Assembly: GCF_014305155.1 (NCBI RefSeq) | Contig: NZ_JACRUK010000014.1 | Coordinates: 16,246-80,245 of the forward strand | Source: Flavobacterium muglaense | Lineage (GTDB): Bacteria; Bacteroidota; Bacteroidia; Flavobacteriales; Flavobacteriaceae | Direction: 5' to 3' | Length of the DNA: 64,000 nucleotides | Shown here: in pieces, positions 43,949 to 53,486 of the stretch | How positions within the stretch are numbered: position 1 is the stretch's first letter | Layout: the number at the start of each line of letters is the position of its first letter | Made by a program: the position numbers and the translations under genes | The notes under the pieces: model-generated | What the model saw: only the letters and a program-made list of their open reading frames with translations | What the model was told of the DNA's origin: nothing | Database searches by the model: none

Positions 43949-46030
43949 ATGAAAGTAGTAATTGCAGAAAAACCAAGTGTTGCTCGGGAGATTGCTCTCT
44001 TGTTAGGAGCTACAGAAAAGAAAGAAGGTTACTTGATGGGAAATGGGTATCAGGTAACCTGGGCGTTCGGGCATTTAGTGTCTTTAGCAATGCCGGAAGA
44101 TTATGGAATTAGTGGGTTTCAAAGAGAGGCTTTGCCTATACTGCCTAATCCATTCTTATTGACAGTACGTAAAGTAAAAAAAGACAAGACTTATAGTCGT
44201 GATCTTGGGGCATTGAAACAACTCAATACTATTGATCAACTTTTTAAAAATTGCGATAGTATTATTGTGGCTACCGATGCAGGACGAGAAGGCGAGCTTA
44301 TTTTTCGGTACATCTATGAATATTTAAACTGCTCTAAACCTTTCGAACGCTTGTGTATTAGTTCGTTAACCGAAAAGGCAATTCTTAAAGGGTTTGAGAA
44401 TCTACAATTAGGAAAAGACTTTAATAGTTTACATGATGCAGGATTAGGAAGGAGCCGTGCAGATTGGTTAGTAGGAATCAATGCTTCGCAAGCACTTACT
44501 GTTGCGAGTGGTAGTGGTGTTTATTCGTTGGGTCGGGTTCAAACTCCAACATTAGCAATAATTTGCAAACGCTTTTTAGAAAATCAGTCATTCAAAATTG
44601 AAGACTATTGGCAAATTGAATTGGAGCATAACAAAGAGTACGTTGATTTTAAAAGTCTTTCTACACTTAAATGGGATGAAGGTAAAAAGGCTGAGTATGT
44701 ATTGAAAACGTTGCATAAGCATGGAAAGGCTTCAGTAATGGACACAGAAACTAAAACTGTTAATGAGCAACCACCATTATTATTTGATCTTACCGCATTG
44801 CAGAAGGAAGCTAACACAAGGTTAAGTCTAACAGCTGAAGAAACACTCAATATTGCTCAAAGTCTTTATGAGAAGAAATTCATTAGTTACCCACGTACTG
44901 GGAGTAAATATATTCCTGAAGACATGTGGGAAGAAATCCCTAAGTTGATAAGGATAATGGATGAGACTGAGAAATTCAAAGCTGTAGTTGCTAAAGTGAG
45001 ATTAAATCGTTTGAATAAAAGGATTGTCAACGATTTAAAAGTAACCGATCATCATGGTATATTAATCACGGATAAAATACCATCGGCTTTATCCGCCAAG
45101 GAAAAAGCAATTTACGAAATGATTGCCTATCGATTATTAGAATCAGTTTCTCCTGTTTGTACTAAAGAAATAACGAACATTTTAATGCAAGTTGCACACT
45201 ATGATTTTGGATTAAAAGGAATCAAAATTATAGATGCCGGTTGGAGAGTTATCAATGGTGATTTTAGCGATGAAGAAAAGGATCCAATTCAAGAATTACC
45301 AGCGCTAAAAATTGGTGATGAAGTAAAGATTAAGACTGCAAAAGTAGTAGCAAAGAAAACCAAACCACCAACTATTTATACGGAAGCAAGCTTGTTATCT
45401 GCAATGGAGAACGCCGGGAATCAGATTGAAAACGAGCAGGAACGCAAAATAATACAAGGTGTAGGAATTGGTACCCCAGCTACTAGAGCAGCCATTATTG
45501 AAACACTTTTTAATAGGGAATATGTCAAACGCGATAAGAAATTACTACTGCCGACAGAAAAAGGATTAAAGGTCTATGAGTTGGTAAAGGATAAAAATAT
45601 TGCTAATGTCGAATTGACTGCAAACTGGGAACTAGCTTTGCAAAAAATAGAGAATAAGGAATCTAGTTTAGCAACTTTTCAGAAAGAAATAGAAACTTAT
45701 ACAAGGTCTTTAACTCAAGAAATACTTGATTTAGCAATAGAAGTAGAACGACAACCGGAGCTTGTTTGTCCAAAATGTAAGGTCCAAAAATTGATTCTTC
45801 GAGACAAGTTGGTAAAATGCAGGGACGAAAAATGTAATTGGGTTCAGTTTCGAAATATTTGCGGCATCCAACTCAGCCTTATGGATTTGGAGGCACTACT
45901 AACGAAAGGAAAGACCAGTCTATTAAAAGGGATGATTAGTAAATCAGGTAAGAAATTCGATGCTTTTATAGCTCTGGATGAAGGAGGAGAGACCTCTTTT
46001 ATTTTTCCCCAAAAGATTAGAAGGAAATAA
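43949..46030 (+). CDS. topB: Type IA DNA topoisomerase (topoisomerase III)
   Basis: This 693-residue enzyme relaxes or decatenates DNA by cutting one strand. The TOPRIM domain is at the N-terminus (VIAEKPSVAREIALLLGA, then TDAGREGELIFRYIY with acidic metal ligands). The active-site tyrosine lies in FISYPRTGSKYIPED at about 311-325. The tail has a Cys4 zinc site (CPKCKVQ and CRDEKCNW) and ends with a topoisomerase C-terminal repeat, GKTSLLKGMISKSGKKFDAF. It is an ICE-borne copy, probably aiding transfer or replication of the element rather than being the housekeeping enzyme. Confidence 0.93.
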   Translation: MKVVIAEKPSVAREIALLLGATEKKEGYLMGNGYQVTWAFGHLVSLAMPEDYGISGFQREALPILPNPFLLTVRKVKKDKTYSRDLGALKQLNTIDQLFKNCDSIIVATDAGREGELIFRYIYEYLNCSKPFERLCISSLTEKAILKGFENLQLGKDFNSLHDAGLGRSRADWLVGINASQALTVASGSGVYSLGRVQTPTLAIICKRFLENQSFKIEDYWQIELEHNKEYVDFKSLSTLKWDEGKKAEYVLKTLHKHGKASVMDTETKTVNEQPPLLFDLTALQKEANTRLSLTAEETLNIAQSLYEKKFISYPRTGSKYIPEDMWEEIPKLIRIMDETEKFKAVVAKVRLNRLNKRIVNDLKVTDHHGILITDKIPSALSAKEKAIYEMIAYRLLESVSPVCTKEITNILMQVAHYDFGLKGIKIIDAGWRVINGDFSDEEKDPIQELPALKIGDEVKIKTAKVVAKKTKPPTIYTEASLLSAMENAGNQIENEQERKIIQGVGIGTPATRAAIIETLFNREYVKRDKKLLLPTEKGLKVYELVKDKNIANVELTANWELALQKIENKESSLATFQKEIETYTRSLTQEILDLAIEVERQPELVCPKCKVQKLILRDKLVKCRDEKCNWVQFRNICGIQLSLMDLEALLTKGKTSLLKGMISKSGKKFDAFIALDEGGETSFIFPQKIRRK

Positions 46031-46462
46031 GTTAGTTAATGGATTTCTACATGTTTTAGTAAAAAGTAACTATTACTAAATCTGTAATTCTCGCATAAAA
46101 GATTAATCTAAGAGATTTGAATAGCAACTCAAATCATTAAAAGAAAGGCTTTGAGCAGGATAGGGCTGGAATGCAGTGGAGCGTAGGAACGGAGCGCAAC
46201 GCAATGAAGCTTTATCCAGCTTATATAAGCCTGACCGAACGCAAGGAATGAACGTGCGGCGCTGAGGAATGGAACAGCCTAAAAAAAACAGTTGCTTATT
46301 TTTAAGTTGCTGTTTTTTTTATGGGCTGTGGAGTGCCTGCGAAGGGTAGGTATGCCAAAAAACAGATTTCGTTTACACCTTACAGCATGAAGGCATACCG
46401 ACTGGAGCTGCCGAACGGAGCAAAGAGAATGACTGGAGCGAGACTGATTCTTTAAACTATCA
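46031..46462. other. GC-rich structured intergenic region
   Basis: This is 430 bp between topB and hipA, which converge here. From 46150 it is strikingly GC- and purine-rich, with repeated GGAGCG, GGAACGGAGCG and GGAATG-type words. A hairpin with AACAG / CTGTT arms and a T run at 46286-46320 is followed by inverted arms GGTATGCC (46349-46356) and GGCATACC (46392-46399). There is no open frame of note. It may be a noncoding RNA, an origin-type site or a terminator complex; the function is unknown. Confidence 0.5.
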
Positions 46463-47713
46463 CTAATAATTAAAAGCCTTTTCCATCATTTCTATCTCTA
46501 CTCTAGAAATTCCTATTTCTGTGGCTATTGTTTTCCAGTTGGTCGTAACTTGAAGGACTTCTTGAATTATGTTTTCCATTTGTAAACCATTCAATCTAAA
46601 GTACTCCCCAACACTTTTAGCTAATTCAAAATCCAGTGCATTGTTATCCATATCAATATTAAGAGCCAAACCATCTTTGTCTATGGAGGGGTTAAGGTCG
46701 TAAGCAGGGGAGAGTATCCAGCCCTCTTTGGTTAAAATAAATCCATGGTTACGCAAATGATCGTCGGTGTTAGAAATGGCGATATTAAAAACGATTCTGC
46801 GCCATAGTTGGTGTAAATTCTCTTCTACGTTCGCACCTTGATTGCTGATGAATTCGGCAATATCTAAATAACTTGCGGGATTGTCTCTTATAGTATCTTC
46901 ATTGTTGTCTGTCATAGTCATAGCCGAAGCAAAATGAATTCTTTCTCCATTCTCCCTGTCAAAGCGTTTAGTAAAGAAAGTATTGTGGTTGCCCATGATT
47001 TTTTCAATTCGGCAGCGCGCCATGTTGATTCCGGCACTGATAGCTAATTTATAGGCTAAAAATTCCCAAGCTGCTTTGTCTACAGTATCTGTTTTGGAGG
47101 GAAATTTAGCAATCCAAAGACTTTTGTCGTTGTCTAAAATGTTCGCTTTGGGTCTTGCACCACCTAATGAAGATCCAGGTGCCATAAGTACAGAAAGCCA
47201 CTTATTCACTTCTTCATTATCTTTGTCGTTTTCGAAATTAGCGGCTGCATTTTGGAGTTCTCGGATAGAGGACCATGGCGGGGTAGAAGCGTTTTTATTG
47301 TTATCTAAAAAATCACCATTAGGTTCAATTTTAAAGCGTAATGCTCCCATACGACTTTCATCATAAACTCCTAATAGAAAATCAATGTCATAGAGTATTT
47401 TTGGCTTTTCGCTCCTTTCTCTAGCAAGTTGAGCTTCTCGACGTTTCATTAAGGTGCGTCCCCAAGTATCAGGCATGCTGTCTAAAAAAATACCGAAATT
47501 TTCTTTTTGGTTCGAGTATTGTGGACCACCATATAATTGGATGTCTGGATCCAAAAGGAATTTTTGTTCAGTTTTGAGCCAGTTTCCATGGTATTCAAAA
47601 CTAAATGCTTTTTTACCTTTCGCTTGTTGTGCAGATAAGATACCTATTAATTTAGGTTCTTGCATTTCTTGCCAATGGGCGTAAACGTAGATGTCGGTTT
47701 TACTTTGTGACAT
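46463..47713 (-). CDS. hipA: HipA-family kinase toxin
   Basis: This is a serine/threonine kinase toxin of the HipBA type; E. coli HipA phosphorylates glutamyl-tRNA synthetase and slows growth. In 416 residues it has the HipA N-terminal domain, the P-loop-like GSSLGGARPKA near 183-193, the catalytic NTDDHLRNHG near 317 and the metal-binding SPAYDLNP near 335. All key residues look intact. It follows the helix-turn-helix gene by 49 bp, forming a toxin-antitoxin pair within the conjugative element. A broken copy of its 5' end lies at 39676-39841. Confidence 0.9.
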   Translation of the reverse strand: MSQSKTDIYVYAHWQEMQEPKLIGILSAQQAKGKKAFSFEYHGNWLKTEQKFLLDPDIQLYGGPQYSNQKENFGIFLDSMPDTWGRTLMKRREAQLARERSEKPKILYDIDFLLGVYDESRMGALRFKIEPNGDFLDNNKNASTPPWSSIRELQNAAANFENDKDNEEVNKWLSVLMAPGSSLGGARPKANILDNDKSLWIAKFPSKTDTVDKAAWEFLAYKLAISAGINMARCRIEKIMGNHNTFFTKRFDRENGERIHFASAMTMTDNNEDTIRDNPASYLDIAEFISNQGANVEENLHQLWRRIVFNIAISNTDDHLRNHGFILTKEGWILSPAYDLNPSIDKDGLALNIDMDNNALDFELAKSVGEYFRLNGLQMENIIQEVLQVTTNWKTIATEIGISRVEIEMMEKAFNY

Positions 47714-47762
47714 GTTTTGTGTTTTGAATAAGTGATCAGTTTAATTTGTTTCTAGCAAGGGA

Positions 47763-48053
47763 TTACTTTAATAGGTTAAGGTCTTGAAGTTTTCTACCTA
47801 GTTCGTCGTCAGCAGCTATTTTTAAAAAATCGTCTTGCAAACCTAGTACTCTCAGAACATTAAAATAGGCACCTATTGCCACACTAGAATTTCCTTTTTC
47901 TATTTGGTATAAAGTGGTTCTAGCAATATCGGCTCTTTCAGCAATTTGTATTGCAGTGAGTTTTCTTCTTTTTCGAGCCAATTTAATATTCTCACCCATT
48001 TGCTCTAAAAGGAGTTGATGTTTAGGGAATAAGACTTGCTTTTTTGCGCTCAT
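47763..48053 (-). CDS. hipB: XRE-family HTH antitoxin (HipB-like)
   Basis: This 96-residue protein has a Cro/C1-type helix-turn-helix (IKLARKRRKLTAIQIAERADIARTTLYQIEKG at about 19-51), as in HipB. It probably neutralises HipA and represses the pair. It is the first gene of the hipBA unit. Just upstream, 48059-48082 contains GTTCATTAATATGAAC, a palindrome well placed to be its operator. Confidence 0.88.
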   Translation of the reverse strand: MSAKKQVLFPKHQLLLEQMGENIKLARKRRKLTAIQIAERADIARTTLYQIEKGNSSVAIGAYFNVLRVLGLQDDFLKIAADDELGRKLQDLNLLK

Positions 48054-48061
48054 TGCTATAA

Positions 48062-48077
48062 ATGTTCATTAATATGA
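48062..48077. promoter_or_regulatory. Candidate hipBA operator
   Basis: The palindrome GTTCATTAATATGAAC (arms GTTCATTA-like / TATGAAC) lies within 30 bp upstream of hipB, where autoregulatory HipB sites are expected. A looser ATGTACAT follows at 48093-48100. Confidence 0.45.
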
Positions 48078-48147
48078 ACAAAAATAGTAAATATGTACAT
48101 AATAACAAACATTGAATAATTGTTTTTTCTATTTAAAGTTAATTATT

Positions 48148-50148
48148 TCAACCCTCTTGCACCAAATGTTGCAAATCAGGATCGTTTTTAATGCGTTCCA
48201 ATTCACTTTCTATAATGAGAACAACATCACGCTTAATCTGTTTGTAATTAGCTTCAATTTCGACTTTCATATTATCCTGTCCATTTTCATCAACGAAAGG
48301 TGAAATAACGGGTATCTTTTTATAAGCCTTCGTTTCTGTTGCTACTTTTTCATTGTCTACCACAATTTCAGAATGGAAAATTTTCTGTTCAATACGTTCG
48401 TCAAAATTATCTGAAACAGCTCCTACAAACACACCTTGCGTAAGCGTGGAGATTTTTGATGCGGGTATCAAACTGTCTAATTGTGTAGATATTGAGGTTG
48501 ATTTGTCATTTCGATTGATGGTTAAACTCTGGCGTTTCTGTAATACTTTGCCAAACCGTTCCGATAAGCTTTTGGCCGTTTCGCCCACAACCTGACCACT
48601 AAAGATGTTGCCCACCGTATTTTGGATAACCTTACTTTCCTTGTCGCCATAATCACGTGTCAGTTGCGAATAATCTTGAAATCCCAAACATACCGCTACT
48701 TTATTACTTCTAGCTGTGGCAATTAAATTATCTAGTCCTCTAAAGTAGATTGTTGGCAACTCATCAATTATCACCGAACTTTTTAATTTTCCTTTCTTAT
48801 TGATGAGTTTTATAATTCTCGAATTGTACAAACCCAAGGCAGCAGAATAAATATTTTGTCTATCAGGATTGTTTCCAACACAAAGAATTTTAGGTTCGTC
48901 CGGATTATTAATGTCCAACGAAAAGTCATCTCCAGTCATTACCCAATATAGTTGAGGCGAAATCATCCGAGACAGAGGAATTTTTGCGGAAGCGATTTGT
49001 CCTTGCAATTGATCTTGTGCGCCACCTTGCCAAGCATCCATAAACGGTGACAAATAATTTTCGAGATCAGGATAGGAAGTAAGGATCGTGAAAACATCAA
49101 CATATTTCTTGTTGAGTAACTCAATGGCATGTGGAAACGGACAATACTTTCCATTATCATAAATTTTTAGAAACCAGATAATAGCGGCTAATAATATAAT
49201 AGGAGATTCAACAAAGAAATCGCCTTGTTTTTGTATCCAACTGCGGTTAAGATTCAACATGATGGTATAGGCTGATTCATAAGCATCTGAGATGTCAGTC
49301 ATAAAATCTGGATTGATGGGATTGCAACGATGACTTCTGCTAGGATCGTCAAAGTTGATAATATAGAATTTTGGTTTAACTTGATACTTGTCCGAATGTT
49401 TTAGTAAATGATTGTATGCAATGGTAGATAGATCATCGAATTTGAAATCATAGATGTACATCGAAAATCCTTTCTCGATATGCTGCTTGATATAGTTGTT
49501 TATAATGGCATAACTCTTACCAGATCCTGGTGTTCCTAAAACGATGGAGGCTCGAAATGGATTTACCACATTAATCCATCCTTCGTTCCATCTGCCTTTG
49601 TAATAAAATTTGGTTGGTAGATTAACGGAATATTCATTTTGCATCAATTTGGTTTCTTGCATGAAACTTTCATTTTCATTATTAAAAACATCGTTCATAA
49701 GATTGGTACGCAGTAGTCGACTGATCCAAACTCCAGCCATCATTAACGAAATATAGCCCGCTGAGGTAGTGAATATGTATAAAGAAATAGCTGTAGCAGC
49801 AGACAACTTCAGCAATGGTGTGTTGAGAAAGAAAAGTATAAATCCAATGACTACCGCACTAGCTATTTTAGACCAGCTAATTTTTTCGTTTTTAGCTCCT
49901 TTCGTTCCTAAACAACTTAAAACTAACAATATTAAAGCAAAAATCTTGGTATAGATGGTATGAGAGAATAGACTTGCAGTCCGTTGAAAATTACCTAGTA
50001 TCTTGTTAATGATTTGTAACGTCCAGCCCTTTTCTAAGAAAAAACTATAACAAAACCAATAAAAGTGCATGAGTACTAGAAGGATACTTACAGCGCGCAT
50101 GAAAGCCATTATTTTGGCGAGTCCTCTTAAATCGTCTTCTCCTTGCAT
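48148..50148 (-). CDS. mobC: Conjugation coupling protein MobC (VirD4/TraG-type ATPase)
   Basis: This type IV coupling protein links the relaxase-DNA complex to the mating pore. It has four hydrophobic segments in the first 165 residues, then a Walker A loop GTPGSGKSYA near 213-222 and a Walker B-like region with VIIDELPTIYFRG near 452. It lies 103 bp after mobB and 94 bp before hipB, all on the minus strand. The 666 residues are the usual length. Confidence 0.9.
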   Translation of the reverse strand: MQGEDDLRGLAKIMAFMRAVSILLVLMHFYWFCYSFFLEKGWTLQIINKILGNFQRTASLFSHTIYTKIFALILLVLSCLGTKGAKNEKISWSKIASAVVIGFILFFLNTPLLKLSAATAISLYIFTTSAGYISLMMAGVWISRLLRTNLMNDVFNNENESFMQETKLMQNEYSVNLPTKFYYKGRWNEGWINVVNPFRASIVLGTPGSGKSYAIINNYIKQHIEKGFSMYIYDFKFDDLSTIAYNHLLKHSDKYQVKPKFYIINFDDPSRSHRCNPINPDFMTDISDAYESAYTIMLNLNRSWIQKQGDFFVESPIILLAAIIWFLKIYDNGKYCPFPHAIELLNKKYVDVFTILTSYPDLENYLSPFMDAWQGGAQDQLQGQIASAKIPLSRMISPQLYWVMTGDDFSLDINNPDEPKILCVGNNPDRQNIYSAALGLYNSRIIKLINKKGKLKSSVIIDELPTIYFRGLDNLIATARSNKVAVCLGFQDYSQLTRDYGDKESKVIQNTVGNIFSGQVVGETAKSLSERFGKVLQKRQSLTINRNDKSTSISTQLDSLIPASKISTLTQGVFVGAVSDNFDERIEQKIFHSEIVVDNEKVATETKAYKKIPVISPFVDENGQDNMKVEIEANYKQIKRDVVLIIESELERIKNDPDLQHLVQEG

Positions 50149-50251
50149 AATTGAAAAGTTAAAATGTAACGAGCGAAAGTAGATCGAACTTCAAATAACC
50201 TAAGTCAATTGGCTTCCGTGGGCATCGGTTGGCGATGAATGTCTCGCTAAA

Positions 50252-51568
50252 CTATTTCTTGCCGCGCTGATTGTTACGTTTTGTCCTTTTCTTTATTTGA
50301 TTAGCAAATGTTTGTTCTTCATAATCTTCACCTTGAGTAATTGGTAATAAACTTCCAAGGCTTGTTATAAGTCCGAAATCAGTATTAGAATGGGTTGAAT
50401 GATTTCCATTAAGAAAATCAAAAAGAGCATGTGGTTTTTCTGTTTCTGGTTTGGATTCATTTTTACTAGATTCGGATGAAATTGTTTTGGTATGCTGTAT
50501 CTCATTTTGAACTTTTTGAATCCCTTCATTTTTCCATAAATCATTAAAAACGTTGGCAGATAAATTTTTACTTAACTGGGATCCAATCCAAACAGTGCGC
50601 GATTCATGGTCAATAAAAGTCATTCCGTATATACGACCTTGATCATTTCTTCGAACAATGGTGTTAACTCCTTGATCGACTAGTTGCTTCTTAAAATCAG
50701 TTTCATTATTCGTGGTATGCATGGCAACCTCTATCGAATTTTTCAGGATGTCTTTAGATGGTTCTATTTTCATCTTCTCTTTCGATTGTTCGAAATGCTT
50801 TTGCAAACTATCCATGCCAGCCTGTTTTCCAAAAAGAGAGGATTTGAAAGGATTTGTCGTTTTTTCTCCTTTTTCATTTAGTGCAAAATAAACAAGTCCT
50901 TGTTTAGACTGACCTTGTAATTCACCCGCTATTTGCTCAGCAGTAATATTAAAAAGAGAAAGTAGCGCATTATAAGCTCCTAAACTTTGATACTGGTAAT
51001 ACTTAGGCAGATGTCGAATTACAGATGCTATTTGACTTTTTACATTGGCTTCTTTGTAATCAACAGGTTTAAAAATTACTTCCTTCGGATTTTGATTCTT
51101 TTCAGTTGCAGGAAGTAATTGATATTTTTGTTCCAATGCACGGCAGGCATTCATGGAACGTAATTTTTCATAGGAATCAGATAATTTTTTGCCGTAACGA
51201 TCCACGCAAGTCGAAACGATATGAATGTGAGTTCGTTCAATATCGGTATGCTTAAAAACAACATAAGGCTGGTCTCCATAGCCCATAAGTTCCATATAGT
51301 CTTGTGCGATTTTTTTAAAGTTTTCATCACTAACACTATCTTTTGGGTTTGGGTTAAGAGAAATATGCAAAACAGGTTTTTCTGTTCGCTTGTTTGCCAT
51401 TAAATACGGTTCGAAGGAACTATATAATTGGTTAACAGTAAACTCTCCATTGACCGATTCTCTTATTCTATAAGTTGATAAAACTGATCCATTTTCTTGA
51501 TTTACTTTTAATTGGTTATAAGAAAGTGCGCCAATAATATTTGCTCCACGACCAATTTTTGCTATCAT
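50252..51568 (-). CDS. mobB: Relaxase MobB
   Basis: This DNA-nicking relaxase starts and ends conjugative strand transfer at oriT. The 438 residues include the MobB/TraI-like histidine motif HTDIERTHIHIVS with His107, His114 and His116 binding the metal; Tyr17 (LSYNQ) is the likely nicking tyrosine. The C-terminal third is charged and less conserved. Its start overlaps the mobA stop by four bases, showing coupling. Confidence 0.92.
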   Translation of the reverse strand: MIAKIGRGANIIGALSYNQLKVNQENGSVLSTYRIRESVNGEFTVNQLYSSFEPYLMANKRTEKPVLHISLNPNPKDSVSDENFKKIAQDYMELMGYGDQPYVVFKHTDIERTHIHIVSTCVDRYGKKLSDSYEKLRSMNACRALEQKYQLLPATEKNQNPKEVIFKPVDYKEANVKSQIASVIRHLPKYYQYQSLGAYNALLSLFNITAEQIAGELQGQSKQGLVYFALNEKGEKTTNPFKSSLFGKQAGMDSLQKHFEQSKEKMKIEPSKDILKNSIEVAMHTTNNETDFKKQLVDQGVNTIVRRNDQGRIYGMTFIDHESRTVWIGSQLSKNLSANVFNDLWKNEGIQKVQNEIQHTKTISSESSKNESKPETEKPHALFDFLNGNHSTHSNTDFGLITSLGSLLPITQGEDYEEQTFANQIKKRTKRNNQRGKK

Positions 51569-52011
51569 TTTTCTTCTTTTTTCAAATGTTTTAATTCAAA
51601 CTCTGCTGTTAATTGTGTTATGGCACGACATAATTGCGCTAACTCGATCGTTTGTTTTTCTAATTTAAAGAGATAGGCTCCGGCTTTCTTTTCAGAAAAA
51701 TTACGGTACAATATCTTGACAATTTGATTGTAATTAACACCAATAGCGCGAAACTGACCATACAAAGTGGTTAAGCGCATGTAGTAATCCATTGTTGCCA
51801 GATCTACTTTTACCGTTTTTATTTGCTTTTCGAATAAGAGAGAAGTGATAAATAGTGCTTTATTATCCGCTCCTGTAGCTTCAAAAAGAGAAAGGAATTT
51901 AGCATTTTCCTGGTCCGTTAATCGAAAAACATAACGGTGGATGCTAGGATCCTTTTTAGGATTCCTACCGCCTTTGTGTTGCTTTTTGTCTTGTTGATTC
52001 TCCATCATCAT
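51565..52011 (-). CDS. mobA: Mobilisation accessory protein MobA
   Basis: This small oriT-binding relaxosome protein of 148 residues belongs to the Bacteroidota MobA group, with an N-terminal lysine-rich arm and RYVFRLTDQENAKFLSLFEATG of the ribbon-helix-helix-like kind. VNYNQIVKILYRNF near 100 is also conserved in the family. The gene is first in mobABC and lies just beside the hairpin cluster at 52030-52200. The start could be any of three consecutive ATG codons. Confidence 0.87.
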   Translation of the reverse strand: MMMENQQDKKQHKGGRNPKKDPSIHRYVFRLTDQENAKFLSLFEATGADNKALFITSLLFEKQIKTVKVDLATMDYYMRLTTLYGQFRAIGVNYNQIVKILYRNFSEKKAGAYLFKLEKQTIELAQLCRAITQLTAEFELKHLKKEEK

Positions 52012-52029
52012 TCCAATTTTAATTTTTAG

Positions 52030-52200
52030 AAAACCCCGACTTCGGAGGGAGTTTTAAGCCCCGCGGCAGCGGCAAGTTGTTTTGAGGCACGGAATTCATT
52101 TCGAGTGCCTCAAAACACAACTTGCTCTGTTCTGGTGAACAGATAATCTGCCCTTCGGGACAGATTTAATAAAGCAGGGAAAAACGGCTTTAAGCCGTTC
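52030..52200. other. Candidate oriT: cluster of hairpins upstream of mobA
   Basis: Four hairpins stand in 130 bp. Arms at 52073-52090 and 52105-52124 pair over 18 bp (CAAGTTG, TTTTGAGGCAC) with a two-base bulge. CTGTTC / GAACAG is at 52127-52142, TCTGCCC / GGGACAGA at 52147-52164, and AACGGCTT / AAGCCGTT at 52183-52199. The region is GC-richer than its surroundings and lies directly upstream of the mobABC start, where transfer origins of such elements are expected. The nick site cannot be identified by eye. Confidence 0.55.
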
Positions 52201-52706
52201 CTGTTCTTATTCAAATATAGATTTGGGCCTTTCATTTTTTAATTTATTCACTTCTTTAACAAAGTAAATCATTGAATTTTAGAATGGTGTAGTGGTAAGT
52301 GTTGCCAAATAAGGCCATCTAGCGCCAACGAGTTCATCGTTCTGAGATGGTTTGGAGTTACCAGCTTTCTTTGTTTCAAAGTTGTAAAAGGATATTTAAA
52401 AACAATTCTATATCCAATTTCAAACACAAAAGCCAAGGTTTAGGAGTAAGCAAGTATTCAGTAAAGTATAAAACCATACAGTTGTACAACTATGCAACTA
52501 TAAAAGCATAAAAGCAGTAAAACAAATGAGCGTACCTATTACTAATAAACAAGGCATAGCTGTTGGAAATTGTATGAATCTACAATTGTAGATAATCACA
52601 TACTTAAAGCAAATAAATAGGGCAAAAACTTGTATGGAAATACAAGAAGGCATGCAGCCGTACAGCAAAGCAATTTAGCAAATAGATAACTTTAAAATTA
52701 TAAGTA
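52201..52706. other. Intergenic region upstream of traA
   Basis: This 506-bp AT-rich gap has no gene. Between 52480 and 52660 it has many short palindromic words (GTTGTACAAC, CTACAATTGTAG, CTTGTATGGAAATACAAG). These could be binding sites for the ParA-like TraA partner or for a transfer regulator. The promoter of the tra genes must lie here. Confidence 0.45.
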
Positions 52707-53474
52707 ATGGAAACAATAAATAAAACTTTAAAAATTAGTTTCTCTACCCAAAAGGGAGGAGTAGGGAAGTCTACAATGACAACCTTGTTAGCTAGTGTGC
52801 TTCACTATCGATTGGGATATAATGTGCTGGTGTTGGACTGTGATTTTCCGCAGCATAGTCTCAGTAATATGAGAGACAGAGATCTTAAAACGGTGATGCA
52901 AAATGAGCATCATAAGAGAGCGGCAATGAAGCAGTTTCAGTCAATTGATAAAAAAGCATTTCCTGTCATTCGTTGTAAGGCCGAAAATGCGCTAGAAAAA
53001 GCATCAGAATATATAGATCAGTCCAATAGTGATTGGAACATTATTTTGTTTGATCTTCCAGGAACTGCCAAAACCAAGGGAGTTTTGACCACATTAAAAG
53101 CAATGGACTTCATCTTTTCACCCATTACTGCCGATCGCTTGGTAGTAGAAAGTACATTAGGCTTTGCCAAAGCATTTTTGCAACTTCCAGAAACACATGG
53201 AGGCAACAAGAACTTAAAATTTTGGCTGTTTTGGAACCAAGTGGATAGGAGGGAAAAGACTAGTTTGTATAAGGCCTATCAAGGTGTAATAGAAGAATTG
53301 GGTCTTTCTATAATGGAGTCAAGAATAATGGATAGTAAGCGTTTCCGCAAGGAAACGGATGATACTAGTAATTATATCTTTAGATCTAGCTTGCTTCCTG
53401 CTGAGCCTAATTTGATGAAGATAACTAAGCTTGATCTTTTTGTAAATGAATTTCTGAAAATCATAAACTCTTAA
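52707..53474 (+). CDS. traA: ParA-like ATPase TraA
   Basis: This 255-residue P-loop ATPase of the ParA/MinD group is the usual first gene of Bacteroidota tra regions. The deviant Walker A loop KGGVGKST is at about 16-23, LVLDCDFPQHSL is the switch region, and ILFDLPGT is the Walker B-like strand. It may position or stabilise the element or the mating complex. It is 12 bp before traB. Confidence 0.88.
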   Translation: METINKTLKISFSTQKGGVGKSTMTTLLASVLHYRLGYNVLVLDCDFPQHSLSNMRDRDLKTVMQNEHHKRAAMKQFQSIDKKAFPVIRCKAENALEKASEYIDQSNSDWNIILFDLPGTAKTKGVLTTLKAMDFIFSPITADRLVVESTLGFAKAFLQLPETHGGNKNLKFWLFWNQVDRREKTSLYKAYQGVIEELGLSIMESRIMDSKRFRKETDDTSNYIFRSSLLPAEPNLMKITKLDLFVNEFLKIINS

Positions 53475-53486
53475 ATCTTTTCTTGT

